DNA of 64,000 nt from Pontibacter russatus (GTDB lineage: Bacteria; Bacteroidota; Bacteroidia; Cytophagales; Hymenobacteraceae). Position 1 is the first letter of the stretch, and each line of letters starts with the position of its first letter. Shown in pieces: positions 1 to 8,346 of the stretch. A program made the position numbers and the translations under genes. The stretch lies in assembly GCF_009931655.1 (NCBI RefSeq), contig NZ_CP047984.1:4171001-4235000 (forward strand). The letters run 5' to 3'. The notes under the pieces were generated by a model. That model was given only the letters and a program-made list of their open reading frames with translations, was not told the origin of the DNA and made no database searches.

Positions 1-108
1 CTCGGGGTAAAGCGCGCTGAACTCCCGCTTGAAGGGCGCCTTGTTGTTCCGGTATAATTTTTCGAGGTAACCGGGGTCGTTCAGATGGGAAAGTATTTCA
101 TTTTTCAT
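1..108 (-). CDS. N-terminal fragment of a conserved protein (possibly DUF4153 type)
   Basis: An open frame starts with ATG at 108 on the minus strand and runs off the left edge of the window. The 36 visible residues start MKNEILSHLNDPGYLEKLYR and contain no membrane segment. From memory, similar N-termini belong to large Bacteroidota membrane proteins annotated DUF4153, which often sit beside a winged-helix regulator like the one at 1693-2001. That family call is a weak inference. It is the last visible gene of a minus-strand run of small membrane-protein genes, 74 nt after its neighbour. Confidence 0.55.
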   Translation of the reverse strand, partial: MKNEILSHLNDPGYLEKLYRNNKAPFKREFSALYPE

Positions 109-182
109 GGCTTGCTTGTTTCGCCTGTGGGAAATTCAGTTCTGATTTTGCTCAACATGGGTTATATATACTCACCTGGATC

Positions 183-473
183 TTACAGCTTGTCAATCAT
201 ATCCCCCAGGTCACTCACGCCCAACGTGAACATGATAATGACTATGCCCAGCAAGAGTTTTACCACAAGCGGAATCGGGAAACCTGCCTTTTTTCTGAAA
301 ATGGCATTCGCCGGAGGAAGATAAACCAGGGAAAGCAGCAGGTAAACGATACCGGGAACAGGATGCACCAGGAGAATATTCAGGACACCGATTGTCAACA
401 CAACCAGGCCGAAAGCCCAGCCGCTGATGCTCCAAACAGTTGGCTTGTTGTGCGTCAACATTTTATTTTCCAT
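183..473 (-). CDS. Small three-helix membrane protein, unknown function
   Basis: A 96-residue protein with three hydrophobic stretches (about residues 14-34, 39-54 and 68-84). I chose ATG 473 because the frame upstream of it is Arg/His-rich and looks non-coding. It is a paralogue of the protein at 888-1154: both share a G-V-x-N turn, an LLLSL-Y-LPxNxIxRKxAGF block and a VLLGIxII third helix. The pair probably arose by duplication within this cluster. I do not recognise a named domain, and no catalytic residues stand out. Co-transcription with its minus-strand neighbours is likely. Confidence 0.7.
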   Translation of the reverse strand: MENKMLTHNKPTVWSISGWAFGLVVLTIGVLNILLVHPVPGIVYLLLSLVYLPPANAIFRKKAGFPIPLVVKLLLGIVIIMFTLGVSDLGDMIDKL

Positions 474-544
474 GCCTATATAAATTATATATGGATTAAA
501 CTTCTTCGTAGTTCTCGTCTTTTCGTCAAGGGTGGCTTCCCCCG

Positions 545-835
545 CTAACTCCCGGCAAACGGTGACCCAAAGATGCCGACTGCCAATTCTGCCCAAATGA
601 GGAAGAGCGCCACCAGCATAACTGCGATGATGCCGATGCGGTAATTCATGTTTCGCACCTTCCGCAATACAAACTCGCATAGGAGGCCGGTACCGAGCAG
701 CAGGGTGCCCATGACCACGAAATCAGGCAGGTCCCAATTCACTTCGTCTGTAAACAGCATCGCTACCAGCGGAATGAGCAACAGAAGTGCTACGCCGAGC
801 ACAATACCAGTTAGTCTTTTGTTTTGCATTACCAT
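545..835 (-). CDS. Small membrane protein, unknown function
   Basis: A 96-residue protein starting MVMQNKRLTG, with hydrophobic segments at about residues 8-28, 39-57 and 68-90. ATG 835 is preferred over an in-frame ATG further upstream because the extra residues are polar and the hydrophobic protein begins here; Met3 (829) is an alternative start. It lies between two paralogous small membrane proteins but shares no clear sequence with them. Its place in a run controlled by a winged-helix regulator suggests an envelope role, which is inference only. Confidence 0.68.
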   Translation of the reverse strand: MVMQNKRLTGIVLGVALLLLIPLVAMLFTDEVNWDLPDFVVMGTLLLGTGLLCEFVLRKVRNMNYRIGIIAVMLVALFLIWAELAVGIFGSPFAGS

Positions 836-887
836 GATTTCTGATTTTTTAGATGGGTTTGTATATAAATGAGAGGTTATTGGGAGA

Positions 888-1154
888 TTATAAGTCATTC
901 ACCATGAGTTCTATCTTGTCGAACAGCTCGCCCACGCCCATGGCTGCCCAGATGATGAAAATGCCCAGCAGGACCTTCAGGATTCCTATGCGGGGAATTG
1001 AAAAGCCGGCCCTTTTCCTTAGAATGGTGTTAACCGGAAGAAAGTAAATTAAGGAAAGCAGTAGTATAAAGACACCGAAGCCGGGGTCGTTCCCCCAGAA
1101 CGTGTTCACTACTCCAATAGCAAAAAATACCGTTCCAAATAGCCAGCTGATCAT
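888..1154 (-). CDS. Small three-helix membrane protein, paralogue of 183-473
   Basis: An 88-residue hydrophobic protein starting MISWLFGTVF. It shares the LLLSLIYFLPVN-ILRKRAGF core and the C-terminal G-x-GELFDKI end with its paralogue. The start is odd. Reading upstream in the same frame gives a plausible hydrophilic leader that begins with ATG at 1217 (MKDEN), then a TAA stop (1200-1202), then 15 residues running into Met 1154. The paralogue has about 20 polar residues before its first helix, so this copy may have lost its N-terminus to a nonsense change, or it simply starts at 1154. Confidence 0.62.
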   Translation of the reverse strand: MISWLFGTVFFAIGVVNTFWGNDPGFGVFILLLSLIYFLPVNTILRKRAGFSIPRIGILKVLLGIFIIWAAMGVGELFDKIELMVNDL

Positions 1155-1271
1155 GTTCAGCGCTGTAGATCCGTCGTTGCGCGCTGTTTCTTCCTGGGTT
1201 TAATTTTCGTCTTTCATCGTTTTGTATTTAAGTTTTCTAACTATATTCTCAATTCATTTTAGTTGGCTTGA

Positions 1272-1610
1272 TCAATCCCACATCGTGCCGTGCAGCCCTA
1301 AAACAGTACCGAGCCACAGCACCAGCAGGAACACCAGCAGGCTCAGTAGATAAGCGAATGCCGTTCTCCAACCACCCTGGTGGCGCAGAGGATCCATGTT
1401 GTAGTAAAACACGCCGCCCAGCGCGCCGGCTGCCGGAACAAGCAGCAGCGGTTTGATGATCCAGAGCTTTGGCCAGCCTGGGTCCGGCTCTCCGGCTCCA
1501 ACCAGAAAAAATAAGATAAGGATTAAACCGACCGCTGCGCCCTGCAGCATCCGCTTGCCCACGGGAGCCGGGTGAACCGGGTGGTTGGGTGATTCTTTTC
1601 TTTGCGCCAT
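1272..1610 (-). CDS. Three-helix membrane protein (often labelled KefB-like)
   Basis: A 112-residue protein. A polar, proline-rich N-terminus of about 20 residues precedes three hydrophobic segments (about 21-40, 50-68 and 85-105). The GEPDPGW-LW-I-PLLLVP block and the GTVLGLHGTMWD end are conserved in Cytophagales homologues, which databases commonly name potassium transporter KefB. At this length it cannot be a full KefB antiporter, so the name should not be taken as function. A palindromic operator-like site lies 48 bp upstream of the start codon, suggesting control by the regulator encoded next door. Confidence 0.72.
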   Translation of the reverse strand: MAQRKESPNHPVHPAPVGKRMLQGAAVGLILILFFLVGAGEPDPGWPKLWIIKPLLLVPAAGALGGVFYYNMDPLRHQGGWRTAFAYLLSLLVFLLVLWLGTVLGLHGTMWD

Positions 1611-1657
1611 GATAATTCTGTCTCAGTTATATAAAGTTTATAGTAGTCTTGTAAAGT

Positions 1658-1674
1658 ACTTTGAATTACAAAGT
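1658..1674. promoter_or_regulatory. Operator-like palindrome, copy 1
   Basis: A perfect inverted repeat, ACTTTG-AATTA-CAAAGT, upstream of the minus-strand gene at 1272-1610 and just past the end of the regulator gene at 1693-2001. The same half-sites with the same 5-bp spacing recur at 2642-2658. The spacing of the half-sites suits a dimeric winged-helix protein. Binding by the neighbouring regulator is inferred. Confidence 0.6.
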
Positions 1675-1692
1675 TCATGTGTAAAAAAATAT

Positions 1693-2001
1693 TCAGGTGT
1701 CTTTCCTGTTGTTCAGAATAAGTTGCTCCAGCGCATCCAGGTGGCTGTTGAAGGCTTCGCGGCCAGCCTCGGTGGCATGGTAAGTGGTGTTGGGCTTGCG
1801 GCCCACAAACTGCTTTTCCACCTGCAGGTACTCGCCTTCCTCCAGCGCGCGCAGGTGGCTGGCCAGGTTCCCATCCGTCAGTTGCAGCGTGTCCTTCAGC
1901 GTGTTGAAATCGACCCGGTCTTCCACCATCAGCACCGACATAATGCCCAGCCGCGCCCTGCTCTCGAAGGCCTTGTTTATATTTTCAAGATAGTCTTTCA
2001 C
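1693..2001 (-). CDS. Winged-helix transcriptional regulator (MarR/ArsR-like, HTH_34 type)
   Basis: A 102-residue DNA-binding protein. The region around residues 16-75 has a helix-turn-helix core (TLKDTLQLTDGNLASHLRAL) followed by a wing (YLQVEKQFVGRKPNTTYHAT) and a C-terminal dimerisation helix. I chose GTG 2001 because the frame upstream overlaps the preceding gene and looks non-coding; it lies 7 nt after that gene's stop, so the two are almost certainly co-transcribed. Such regulators in Bacteroidota pair with the membrane protein found here. Two identical palindromic sites nearby suggest autoregulation. Confidence 0.82.
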   Translation of the reverse strand: MKDYLENINKAFESRARLGIMSVLMVEDRVDFNTLKDTLQLTDGNLASHLRALEEGEYLQVEKQFVGRKPNTTYHATEAGREAFNSHLDALEQLILNNRKDT

Positions 2002-2008
2002 GTGCCCG

Positions 2009-2632
2009 CTAGCGTTCGTATTTAAAATACACCAGCGCCCCATACACAATGTGCAGCACCCCGAAGCCCACCGTCCAGGCCAGCAGCCCGTAGCCCGCAA
2101 AAAAGCTGGCGAGCAGGCCGAGCGCTATCTCGCAAAGGCCCAGATACCGGATATCGCCCAAGGTATACTTGCTGGCGTTCAGCAAAGCACAGCCATAAAA
2201 AATGAGCATGACCGGCGCGACCAGGAAGAACTGGCCATGGTAAATCAGTGCCGCACAAAAGATGCCCCCTGCCCCCAGCGGTATGAACAGGTTCACCAGC
2301 ATCCGCTCCGTTTTGCTGTCCCAGACCCTGTGGTTGGATTTGCGGGCGTTGCGGGCGGTGAAATAAGTGGCTGAGCAAAGCGCCAGGATAAACACAAGCG
2401 CCGCCACCGCCAACATAAACATGATAGCCTCCCTGGTCAGGTGGCGGCCTGCGTGCTGGCTGTAGCTTATATGGTGCGTAACCAGGTACCACTTTACGGC
2501 AACGGCACCTATGAGCGCCGAAACGCCGGCCGCCACCCCCGACAGGCCGCTGAGCGAAATGAACCGGGAGGAGCGGTCCATGATGTTCCGGATCTCGTGC
2601 AGGGTGGCTAACTGGTCTTGCTGCTGGCTCAT
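2009..2632 (-). CDS. Multi-pass membrane protein paired with the regulator
   Basis: A 207-residue protein. A polar N-terminus (MSQQQDQLATLHEIRNIMDRSSRF) precedes about six membrane segments spread over residues 28-200. Homologues are typically encoded directly before a small winged-helix regulator, exactly as here, where the regulator start lies 7 nt downstream. It is first in the minus-strand run, and its start codon lies only 9 bp from the operator-like palindrome at 2642-2658. It may act as a membrane partner of the regulator. The biochemical function is unknown. Confidence 0.78.
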   Translation of the reverse strand: MSQQQDQLATLHEIRNIMDRSSRFISLSGLSGVAAGVSALIGAVAVKWYLVTHHISYSQHAGRHLTREAIMFMLAVAALVFILALCSATYFTARNARKSNHRVWDSKTERMLVNLFIPLGAGGIFCAALIYHGQFFLVAPVMLIFYGCALLNASKYTLGDIRYLGLCEIALGLLASFFAGYGLLAWTVGFGVLHIVYGALVYFKYER

Positions 2633-2641
2633 ATATAAAGT

Positions 2642-2658
2642 ACTTTGTGTTTCAAAGT
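2642..2658. promoter_or_regulatory. Operator-like palindrome, copy 2, overlapping a -7 element
   Basis: A perfect inverted repeat, ACTTTG-TGTTT-CAAAGT. Read on the minus strand, the half-site at 2653-2660 is TAACTTTG, which fits the Bacteroidota -7 consensus TAnnTTTG. A protein bound here would therefore cover the likely promoter of the gene starting at 2632. The same palindrome occurs at 1658-1674. Confidence 0.62.
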
Positions 2659-3039
2659 TAATCAGGCTATACGGAAAAGCAAGAGGCAGGGATTAATATA
2701 TTTTTGCTGTCTTCAGCAGCGGCAAAGGCGTGCAGGCGCTTCCGAGCGCAAATGCTCTATATAACCTGCGTTGCGATTTATTTATGTTGTTGGGGCAGGA
2801 CCCACCCTAATCCCTCCAAGGCTCATCCTGTAGGGAAGAAATGCAGCCATTCAGATTGAAGCAGCGGCTATATATAAGACAGCAAGTTTATAAATGCGAA
2901 AATAGCCTTTGATAACGTCCTGACAAACTGGCCTCATATATAACCACATTGGCGCTGTCGCTAAACTTGCGGCATGAACGCAATATTTTTCCTTACAAGA
3001 TGAGTTTGGGAGGGGCAGGTTTCCGATTATCAGAATTTG

Positions 3040-3080
3040 GGCCAGTTTATATATCGCGACTTGAGACATATAAACTGGCC
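3040..3080. repeat. 13-bp inverted repeat (hairpin)
   Basis: Arms 3040-3052 and 3068-3080 are perfectly complementary and flank a 15-nt loop. No run of T follows directly, so it is not a typical terminator. It could be a protein-binding site or an RNA hairpin in the leader of the downstream gene. Confidence 0.5.
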
Positions 3081-3396
3081 ATGGGCGATTGCCTGCCGCC
3101 AGACAGGCGCTCCATTTTTTAAGAAAATATTCTATCGCTCCTCCTGCAGGCGCACTATTCTAGTTTGCACTTTAAAATAAATTACTTAAACTTATAGCTT
3201 GGTTCGGAATGGAACAAATGCAGCATAACTGTTCGTTTCTGGAAGTGAGCACTCAGGCAAGACATTGCCTGCTTTAGCGCTTCCGGCCGCTGCCATGTCC
3301 TAAAAGTGAAACAGCTGCGTCAACCATCAGAAAAAAGTATAAGCTATTCATTATCAAATTCATATATCCACCTAAATCAGTCCATATCCTTATCAC

Positions 3397-6300
3397 ATGC
3401 TAACTAAGGTTTCACTTAAAAGCGCCTTCTACCTCTGCGTGGTAGGCGTGTTCACGCTACTCTCTTGCAGCGACAAGCGCTCCGGCGATCCGAGGGTGCT
3501 CGTCTTCAGCAAGACCAGCGGCTTCCACCACCAATCTATTGACGCGGGCAACGCAGCGCTGCAGAAACTGGCGCAGGAGAATGGCTTCCAGATAGACACC
3601 ACCACCAACGCGGCCTATTTCAATGAGGACTCGCTGGCGAAGTATTCTGCCGTGGTGTTCCTCAATACGACCGGCGATGTGCTGAACAACTTCCAGGAGG
3701 CGGATTTTGAGCGCTATATACAGGCGGGTGGCGGCTACGTGGGCATCCACGCCGCTGCCGACACCGAGTACGACTGGGGCTGGTATGGCCGGCTGGCGGG
3801 GGCTTATTTCGCAAGCCATCCGGAGCAGCAGGAAGCGGTGGTACACGTCGTAGATGCGGATCACCCGGCCACCAAGCACCTGCCCAAGGACTGGAAGCGC
3901 AAGGACGAGTGGTACAACTACAAGAACATCAGCGATAAGACCCATGTGCTGCTTAAGCTGGACGAGAGCACGTACAAGGGAGGCACGAACGGCGACAACC
4001 ACCCCATCTCCTGGTACCATGAGTTTGACGGCGGGCGCGCCTTCTACACCGGGCTGGGCCACACCGACGAGTCTTACCAGGACCCCTTGTACCTGCAGCA
4101 CATACTGGGCGGCATACAGTATGCCATCGGCGACAACAAGCAGCTCGACTATGACAAGGCCGTTTCGCAGCGGGTGCCGGAGAGCAACCGCTTTGTACAC
4201 ACCGTGCTCACGAAAGGCGCTTTCTTTGAGCCGACAGAGATGGCTATTCTGCCAAACCTGGACATCCTGGTGGCGCAGCGGCGCGGCGAGCTGATGCTCT
4301 ATAACCACGAAACAGGCGATGTGAAGCAGGTGGGTGCCCTGGACGTGTACCACAAAACATCGGTGCCGGACGTGAATGCGGAGGAGGGGCTGATGGGCCT
4401 GGCCGCAGACCCTAACTTCAGCAAGAACAACTACATTTACCTCTTCTACAGCCCGATTGACACCTCCGTGAACCGTCTGTCGCGGTTTGTGTACAAGAAC
4501 GGCAAGCTCGACGTGGGTTCCGAAAAAATGATCCTGCAGTTTTACTCTCAGCGCGAGATTTGCTGTCACACCGGGGGCTCCATCGCCTTCGGGCCGGGTA
4601 ACATGCTGTACCTGTCCACCGGCGATAACAGCACACCGTTCAACGAGAAGGGGCAGCCTTACGTGAACAACGGATTCGCGCCGCTGGACGGCCGCCCGGG
4701 CCACGAGCAATACGATGCCCGCCGGTCCTCGTCAAACAGCAATGACCTCCGGGGAAAGGTGCTCCGCATCAAGATAAACGAAGACGGCAGCTACACCATT
4801 CCGGAAGGTAACCTGTTCCCGGGCGAGAACCCGAAGACACGCCCTGAGATATACACCATGGGCCACCGCAACCCGTACCGCATCTCGGTTGACCAGAAAA
4901 CCGGCACCCTGTACTGGGGCGAGGTAGGCCCGGATGCCGGGGCAGACAGCCTGGAGGTGCGCGGCCCGAGAGGATATGACGAGGTGAACCGTGCGGCCAA
5001 AGCGGGTTACTTCGGCTGGCCGCTGTTTATCGGCGATAATTACGCCTATCACCGGTACAATTATGCGACAGGTGAAACCGGACCCACCTACGATCCTAAA
5101 AAACCGGTAAACGACTCGCCTAACAACACCGGCTTAAAGGAACTGCCGCCTACAACGCCAGCCTTTATATGGTACCCGTACGCAGAGTCGCCTGACTTCC
5201 CGCAGGTAGGCACCGGCGGGCGCAACGCCATGGCGGGTCCCGTATATTATTCCGATCTGTACCCCGAGGAGACGCGCTACTCGTCTTACTACGATGGCAA
5301 GCTGTTTATATATGAGTGGATGCGCGGCTGGATAAAAGCCGTGACCATGACACCGGAGGGCGCGTACTCCAAAATGGAGCCCTTTATGCCGGATATGAAA
5401 CTGGCCGGGGCCATCGACATGGAAGTGGGCCCGGACGGCAGGCTCTATATATTGGAGTACGGCTCGGGCTGGTTTGCCAAGAACGACGACTCCGGCCTGC
5501 TGCGCATCGATTACCTGGCGGGCAACCGTCCTCCGAAAATAGTGAATATCACCGTGAACCGCACCAGTGGCAAAGAGCCGCTCACGGTTACGGCCAAGGT
5601 AGAGGCGACAGACCCTGAGAACGACTCGCTGCGTTACGTTTGGAAAGTAGGCAATGAGTCGAAAGCAACCACGGAGCCTACCATCACCCATACCTTTACG
5701 CAGAAAGGCGACCATACCATCAGCGTGGAGGTGTTCGACACGAAAGACGCCTCCTCCAAGAGCAGGGATCTGGCGCTGTATGCGGGAAACGAGCAGCCGC
5801 AAGTGGACGTGACCCTGCAGGGCAACCGCAGTTTCTACTTCGAGGGGCAGCCAGTCAAATACCAGGTGAAGATCACTGACAAGGACGGCGAGGTGAACAT
5901 GGATAACCTGTTCGTTTCCGTGGATTACGTGGAGGGCACCGACATGGCCGGGTCATCCATGGGCCACCAGATAGTATCGGCGGAGATGCTGGGCAAGAAC
6001 CTGATGCTGAGCCTGGACTGCAAGGCCTGCCATGCCATCAACGAGAAATCCATCGGGCCGTCGTACACGCAGGTGGCCGAGCGCTATCAGAAAGAACGGG
6101 GCGCTATGGACCACCTTACCAATAAAATCATCAAAGGCGGAAGCGGCGTATGGGGCGAGGCAGCGATGCCCGCGCACCCAAGCCTGTCGGCATCGGATGC
6201 AAAGCAGATTGTGCAGTGGATTATGTCGCTGAACAACAGCGGGAACGCGAGGCAGTCGTTGCCTGCCAGCGGACAAATCGTTCCGAAGCCGGATCCGAAG

Positions 6301-6819
6301 CAGGCAGACAACACTGTGCTGCGGCTCTCCGCCACCTACACCGACCAGGGGGGCGCAGGCATCAAGCCATTGGCGGGTTACGATGCGGCTTACCTGCGAA
6401 GCAATGCCGTGGATGCGGCGGATGTAGCGGGCCTGCAAGGCTTCAACGCCGTTGAGTTTGGCGGGGCTTCCTACCTGATATTCCCGGGAACGCAGGGATG
6501 GGTTAAAACAGAGGAGATTGACCTGACCAACATTGGTGCGATTGAACTGGCTGGTATCGGAAACGGTGAGACAAGCCAGTACCAGGTGGAGGTAAGGCTG
6601 GATCAGCCGGACGGCCGCAAGATTGGCGAGGGCCAGCTGAGCCTCGGCGGTGAGCGGAAGCCTGGCACGGGCCAGGTGACGCTGCAGAACGTGGCTGACA
6701 ACAAGCTGCATGACGTATACCTCGTGGTGAAGCATGCCGGCGGTGCAACTGGCCAGAACCACGTCCTGAAAACGGTGCGTTTCGTTCCGGCGGCCGGGGC
6801 ATCGGCAAGCAGCAAATAA
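3397..6819 (+). CDS. ThuA / PQQ-dependent sugar dehydrogenase / PKD / cytochrome c fusion lipoprotein
   Basis: A 1140-residue exported protein. The lipobox LLSC puts the acylated Cys at 24. A ThuA-like domain (about 32-245; VFSKTSGFHH, GGGYVGIHAA) comes first. A soluble-glucose-dehydrogenase beta-propeller follows (about 265-700; GGSIAFGPG, GHRNPYRI). Next is a PKD domain (about 710-795). A c-type cytochrome has CKACH at 874-878 and a likely Met ligand near 924. A C-terminal beta-rich, possibly carbohydrate-binding region starts at about 985. The cytochrome would take electrons from PQQ-dependent sugar or alcohol oxidation at the membrane. Substrate unknown. A strong hairpin terminator follows. 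Confidence 0.93.
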   Translation: MLTKVSLKSAFYLCVVGVFTLLSCSDKRSGDPRVLVFSKTSGFHHQSIDAGNAALQKLAQENGFQIDTTTNAAYFNEDSLAKYSAVVFLNTTGDVLNNFQEADFERYIQAGGGYVGIHAAADTEYDWGWYGRLAGAYFASHPEQQEAVVHVVDADHPATKHLPKDWKRKDEWYNYKNISDKTHVLLKLDESTYKGGTNGDNHPISWYHEFDGGRAFYTGLGHTDESYQDPLYLQHILGGIQYAIGDNKQLDYDKAVSQRVPESNRFVHTVLTKGAFFEPTEMAILPNLDILVAQRRGELMLYNHETGDVKQVGALDVYHKTSVPDVNAEEGLMGLAADPNFSKNNYIYLFYSPIDTSVNRLSRFVYKNGKLDVGSEKMILQFYSQREICCHTGGSIAFGPGNMLYLSTGDNSTPFNEKGQPYVNNGFAPLDGRPGHEQYDARRSSSNSNDLRGKVLRIKINEDGSYTIPEGNLFPGENPKTRPEIYTMGHRNPYRISVDQKTGTLYWGEVGPDAGADSLEVRGPRGYDEVNRAAKAGYFGWPLFIGDNYAYHRYNYATGETGPTYDPKKPVNDSPNNTGLKELPPTTPAFIWYPYAESPDFPQVGTGGRNAMAGPVYYSDLYPEETRYSSYYDGKLFIYEWMRGWIKAVTMTPEGAYSKMEPFMPDMKLAGAIDMEVGPDGRLYILEYGSGWFAKNDDSGLLRIDYLAGNRPPKIVNITVNRTSGKEPLTVTAKVEATDPENDSLRYVWKVGNESKATTEPTITHTFTQKGDHTISVEVFDTKDASSKSRDLALYAGNEQPQVDVTLQGNRSFYFEGQPVKYQVKITDKDGEVNMDNLFVSVDYVEGTDMAGSSMGHQIVSAEMLGKNLMLSLDCKACHAINEKSIGPSYTQVAERYQKERGAMDHLTNKIIKGGSGVWGEAAMPAHPSLSASDAKQIVQWIMSLNNSGNARQSLPASGQIVPKPDPKQADNTVLRLSATYTDQGGAGIKPLAGYDAAYLRSNAVDAADVAGLQGFNAVEFGGASYLIFPGTQGWVKTEEIDLTNIGAIELAGIGNGETSQYQVEVRLDQPDGRKIGEGQLSLGGERKPGTGQVTLQNVADNKLHDVYLVVKHAGGATGQNHVLKTVRFVPAAGASASSK

Positions 6820-6840
6820 GCAGCGCACCTTACAAGCATA

Positions 6841-6880
6841 TAAAAGAGAGGCTTCCCCAACCAGGGAAGCCTCTCTTTTA
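6841..6880 (+). terminator. Rho-independent terminator
   Basis: A 17-bp perfect stem (6841-6857 with 6864-6880), a 6-nt loop and a T-rich 3' arm, starting 21 nt after the stop of the dehydrogenase fusion gene. Confidence 0.85.
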
Positions 6881-7136
6881 TATATAGCTACCCGGTCCAT
6901 ATGTGGTTGCCGATGCTATATCTAGCTTGCCGCTGCTTTGCCCGATTAACCTGCTTCTAAAGAAAAGGCCGCAGGGCGTGGGCAATGCCTCCCGACTGAC
7001 ATAGCCGGAGAACGGTTTGCCGCCTCTGCCCGCTCCTTCAAAACCATAACCCGGCAACGGCGGTAAAACAGAAGCTAACTGTCTTGCTTATGGTATATGC
7101 TCCCCAACCCCCACGCTCCTGTACGTCACCAACCCC

Positions 7137-7727
7137 ATGTGCGCCTGGTGCTACGGATTCACGCCGGTGGTGCGCCGCCTGCGCGCGCTCTGGCACAGGC
7201 GCCTGCAGGTGCAGGTATTGTTCGGCGACCTGCATGCACACGCCTCCGAGCCCCTGAAGCGGGAAGACAAGAACAACCTGGCCGGCACCTGGCACCGGGT
7301 GCAGGAACAGGTGAACCTGCCCTTCGATTACCGGTTTTTTACGCAGCAGCACTTTATATATAACACCGAGCCCGCCTGCCGTGCGCTGCTGTGCGTGCGC
7401 CTGTTGCGGCCCGTGCTCACGCTGGAGGTGCTGCGGGCTTTTCACTCCGCCTTTTACGCCGACGGCCTCGACCTAACGGAAACGGCTGTGCTGGTGCGGC
7501 TCGTCGGCATGTTCGGTATCCGCGAAAACCTCTTCCTGGCCCTCTTCGAGTCGGAGGAGATAATGCGGCAACTGGAGGAGGAGTTCAGCTACGTCGACAG
7601 CATCGGGGCCACCACCTTCCCGAGTGTGTTTATGCAGACCGGGGAGGGGCCGGATAAAATAGTTCAGGGCTATGTGCCGTTAGACATATTGGAGCAGCGT
7701 CTGTTACGGATGCTCGAGAGCAGGTGA
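7137..7727 (+). CDS. DsbA-family thiol oxidoreductase, apparently frameshifted at its N-terminus
   Basis: The frame from ATG 7137 encodes MCAWCYGFTP at once, i.e. the CxxC active site of a DsbA/FrnE-like thioredoxin fold. A late cis-Pro region (TTFPSVFM) and a normal helical insertion are present. Starting here would drop the first beta strand. That strand is present upstream: ATG 7097 followed by the codons for TLLYVTNP would be in frame if one C were removed from the C5 run at 7108-7112. So this is either a real +1 frameshift, a slippery start, or a base-call error. Expected full length is about 210 residues; the substrate is unknown. Confidence 0.72.
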   Translation: MCAWCYGFTPVVRRLRALWHRRLQVQVLFGDLHAHASEPLKREDKNNLAGTWHRVQEQVNLPFDYRFFTQQHFIYNTEPACRALLCVRLLRPVLTLEVLRAFHSAFYADGLDLTETAVLVRLVGMFGIRENLFLALFESEEIMRQLEEEFSYVDSIGATTFPSVFMQTGEGPDKIVQGYVPLDILEQRLLRMLESR

Positions 7728-7927
7728 GCAGTACCAGAACCGTCGGTAACCAGAGGAGCCATTAAAGGCTAAACAGACCGGATTGCTTGGTAGATGGCAG
7801 GATTTCTTTAGCAAAGGACAAAAAAATCTTTGAAAAAGGAAACCTAAAGGGGAGATTTCCTGTATATATTAAGGTATTTGTATATATGCAGAATTTTATA
7901 CCAGCCCCGGACACAAACCTCACCCTT

Positions 7928-8287
7928 ATGAGAAGCAAGACATCAACCAACCAAGTTAACAAGTACATTGCATCGCTGGCGCCCGAGAAACAGAAACTGG
8001 CTGTGGAGGTTCGCTCCATCGTTCATGCCGCGGTGGCGCACCTGGAGGAGAGCGTGCGCTGGGAGTGCGCCTGCTATTTTTTCTACGGCCCGGTTTGCTA
8101 CATCGCCTCCTCGCGCAGCGGCGTTCACTTCGGCTTCTTCCGGGGTAAGGAGCTGTCAGACCCGAAGCGCCGGCTGGTGAGCCGGAACGGGCAATACCCG
8201 CATATTAAAGTGCGCTCGCTGGCGGATATAGACGAGGAGTACTTCGGGGACCTGATACGCGAGGCTGTACACCTGAACCAGAATTAG
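7928..8287 (+). CDS. DUF1801 (YdhG-like) protein
   Basis: A 119-residue soluble protein. I chose ATG 7928 (MRSKTSTNQV) over ATG 7787, since the intervening 47 codons are poorly conserved-looking. The motif pattern V-x-SIVH, WECACYFFYGPVCYI and HFGFFRGKEL is typical of DUF1801, a small alpha/beta fold related to frataxin-like and YdhG/YjbR proteins. Its molecular role is not known. It stands alone between the DsbA-like gene and a convergent cation exporter. Confidence 0.78.
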   Translation: MRSKTSTNQVNKYIASLAPEKQKLAVEVRSIVHAAVAHLEESVRWECACYFFYGPVCYIASSRSGVHFGFFRGKELSDPKRRLVSRNGQYPHIKVRSLADIDEEYFGDLIREAVHLNQN

Positions 8288-8346
8288 GTGGGTGGCGGCA
8301 TATATAAACCGCAGGGATATATAACCCACTCATAGCGGGAGCGGGC

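Larger units (their letters stand above)
2633..3396. other. Intergenic region with an inverted repeat
   Basis: About 760 bp between divergent genes. It contains the operator at 2642-2658, several TATATA motifs and a 13-bp inverted repeat (arms 3040-3052 and 3068-3080, GGCCAGTTTATAT and its complement, 15-nt loop). A 72-codon frame at 2851-3069 on the minus strand overlaps this repeat and has no coding character. I see no RNA gene here. Confidence 0.5.

Noticed and set aside
2851-3069. 72-codon minus-strand frame
   Set aside because: It overlaps an inverted repeat, has no coding bias and no plausible signal or motif.
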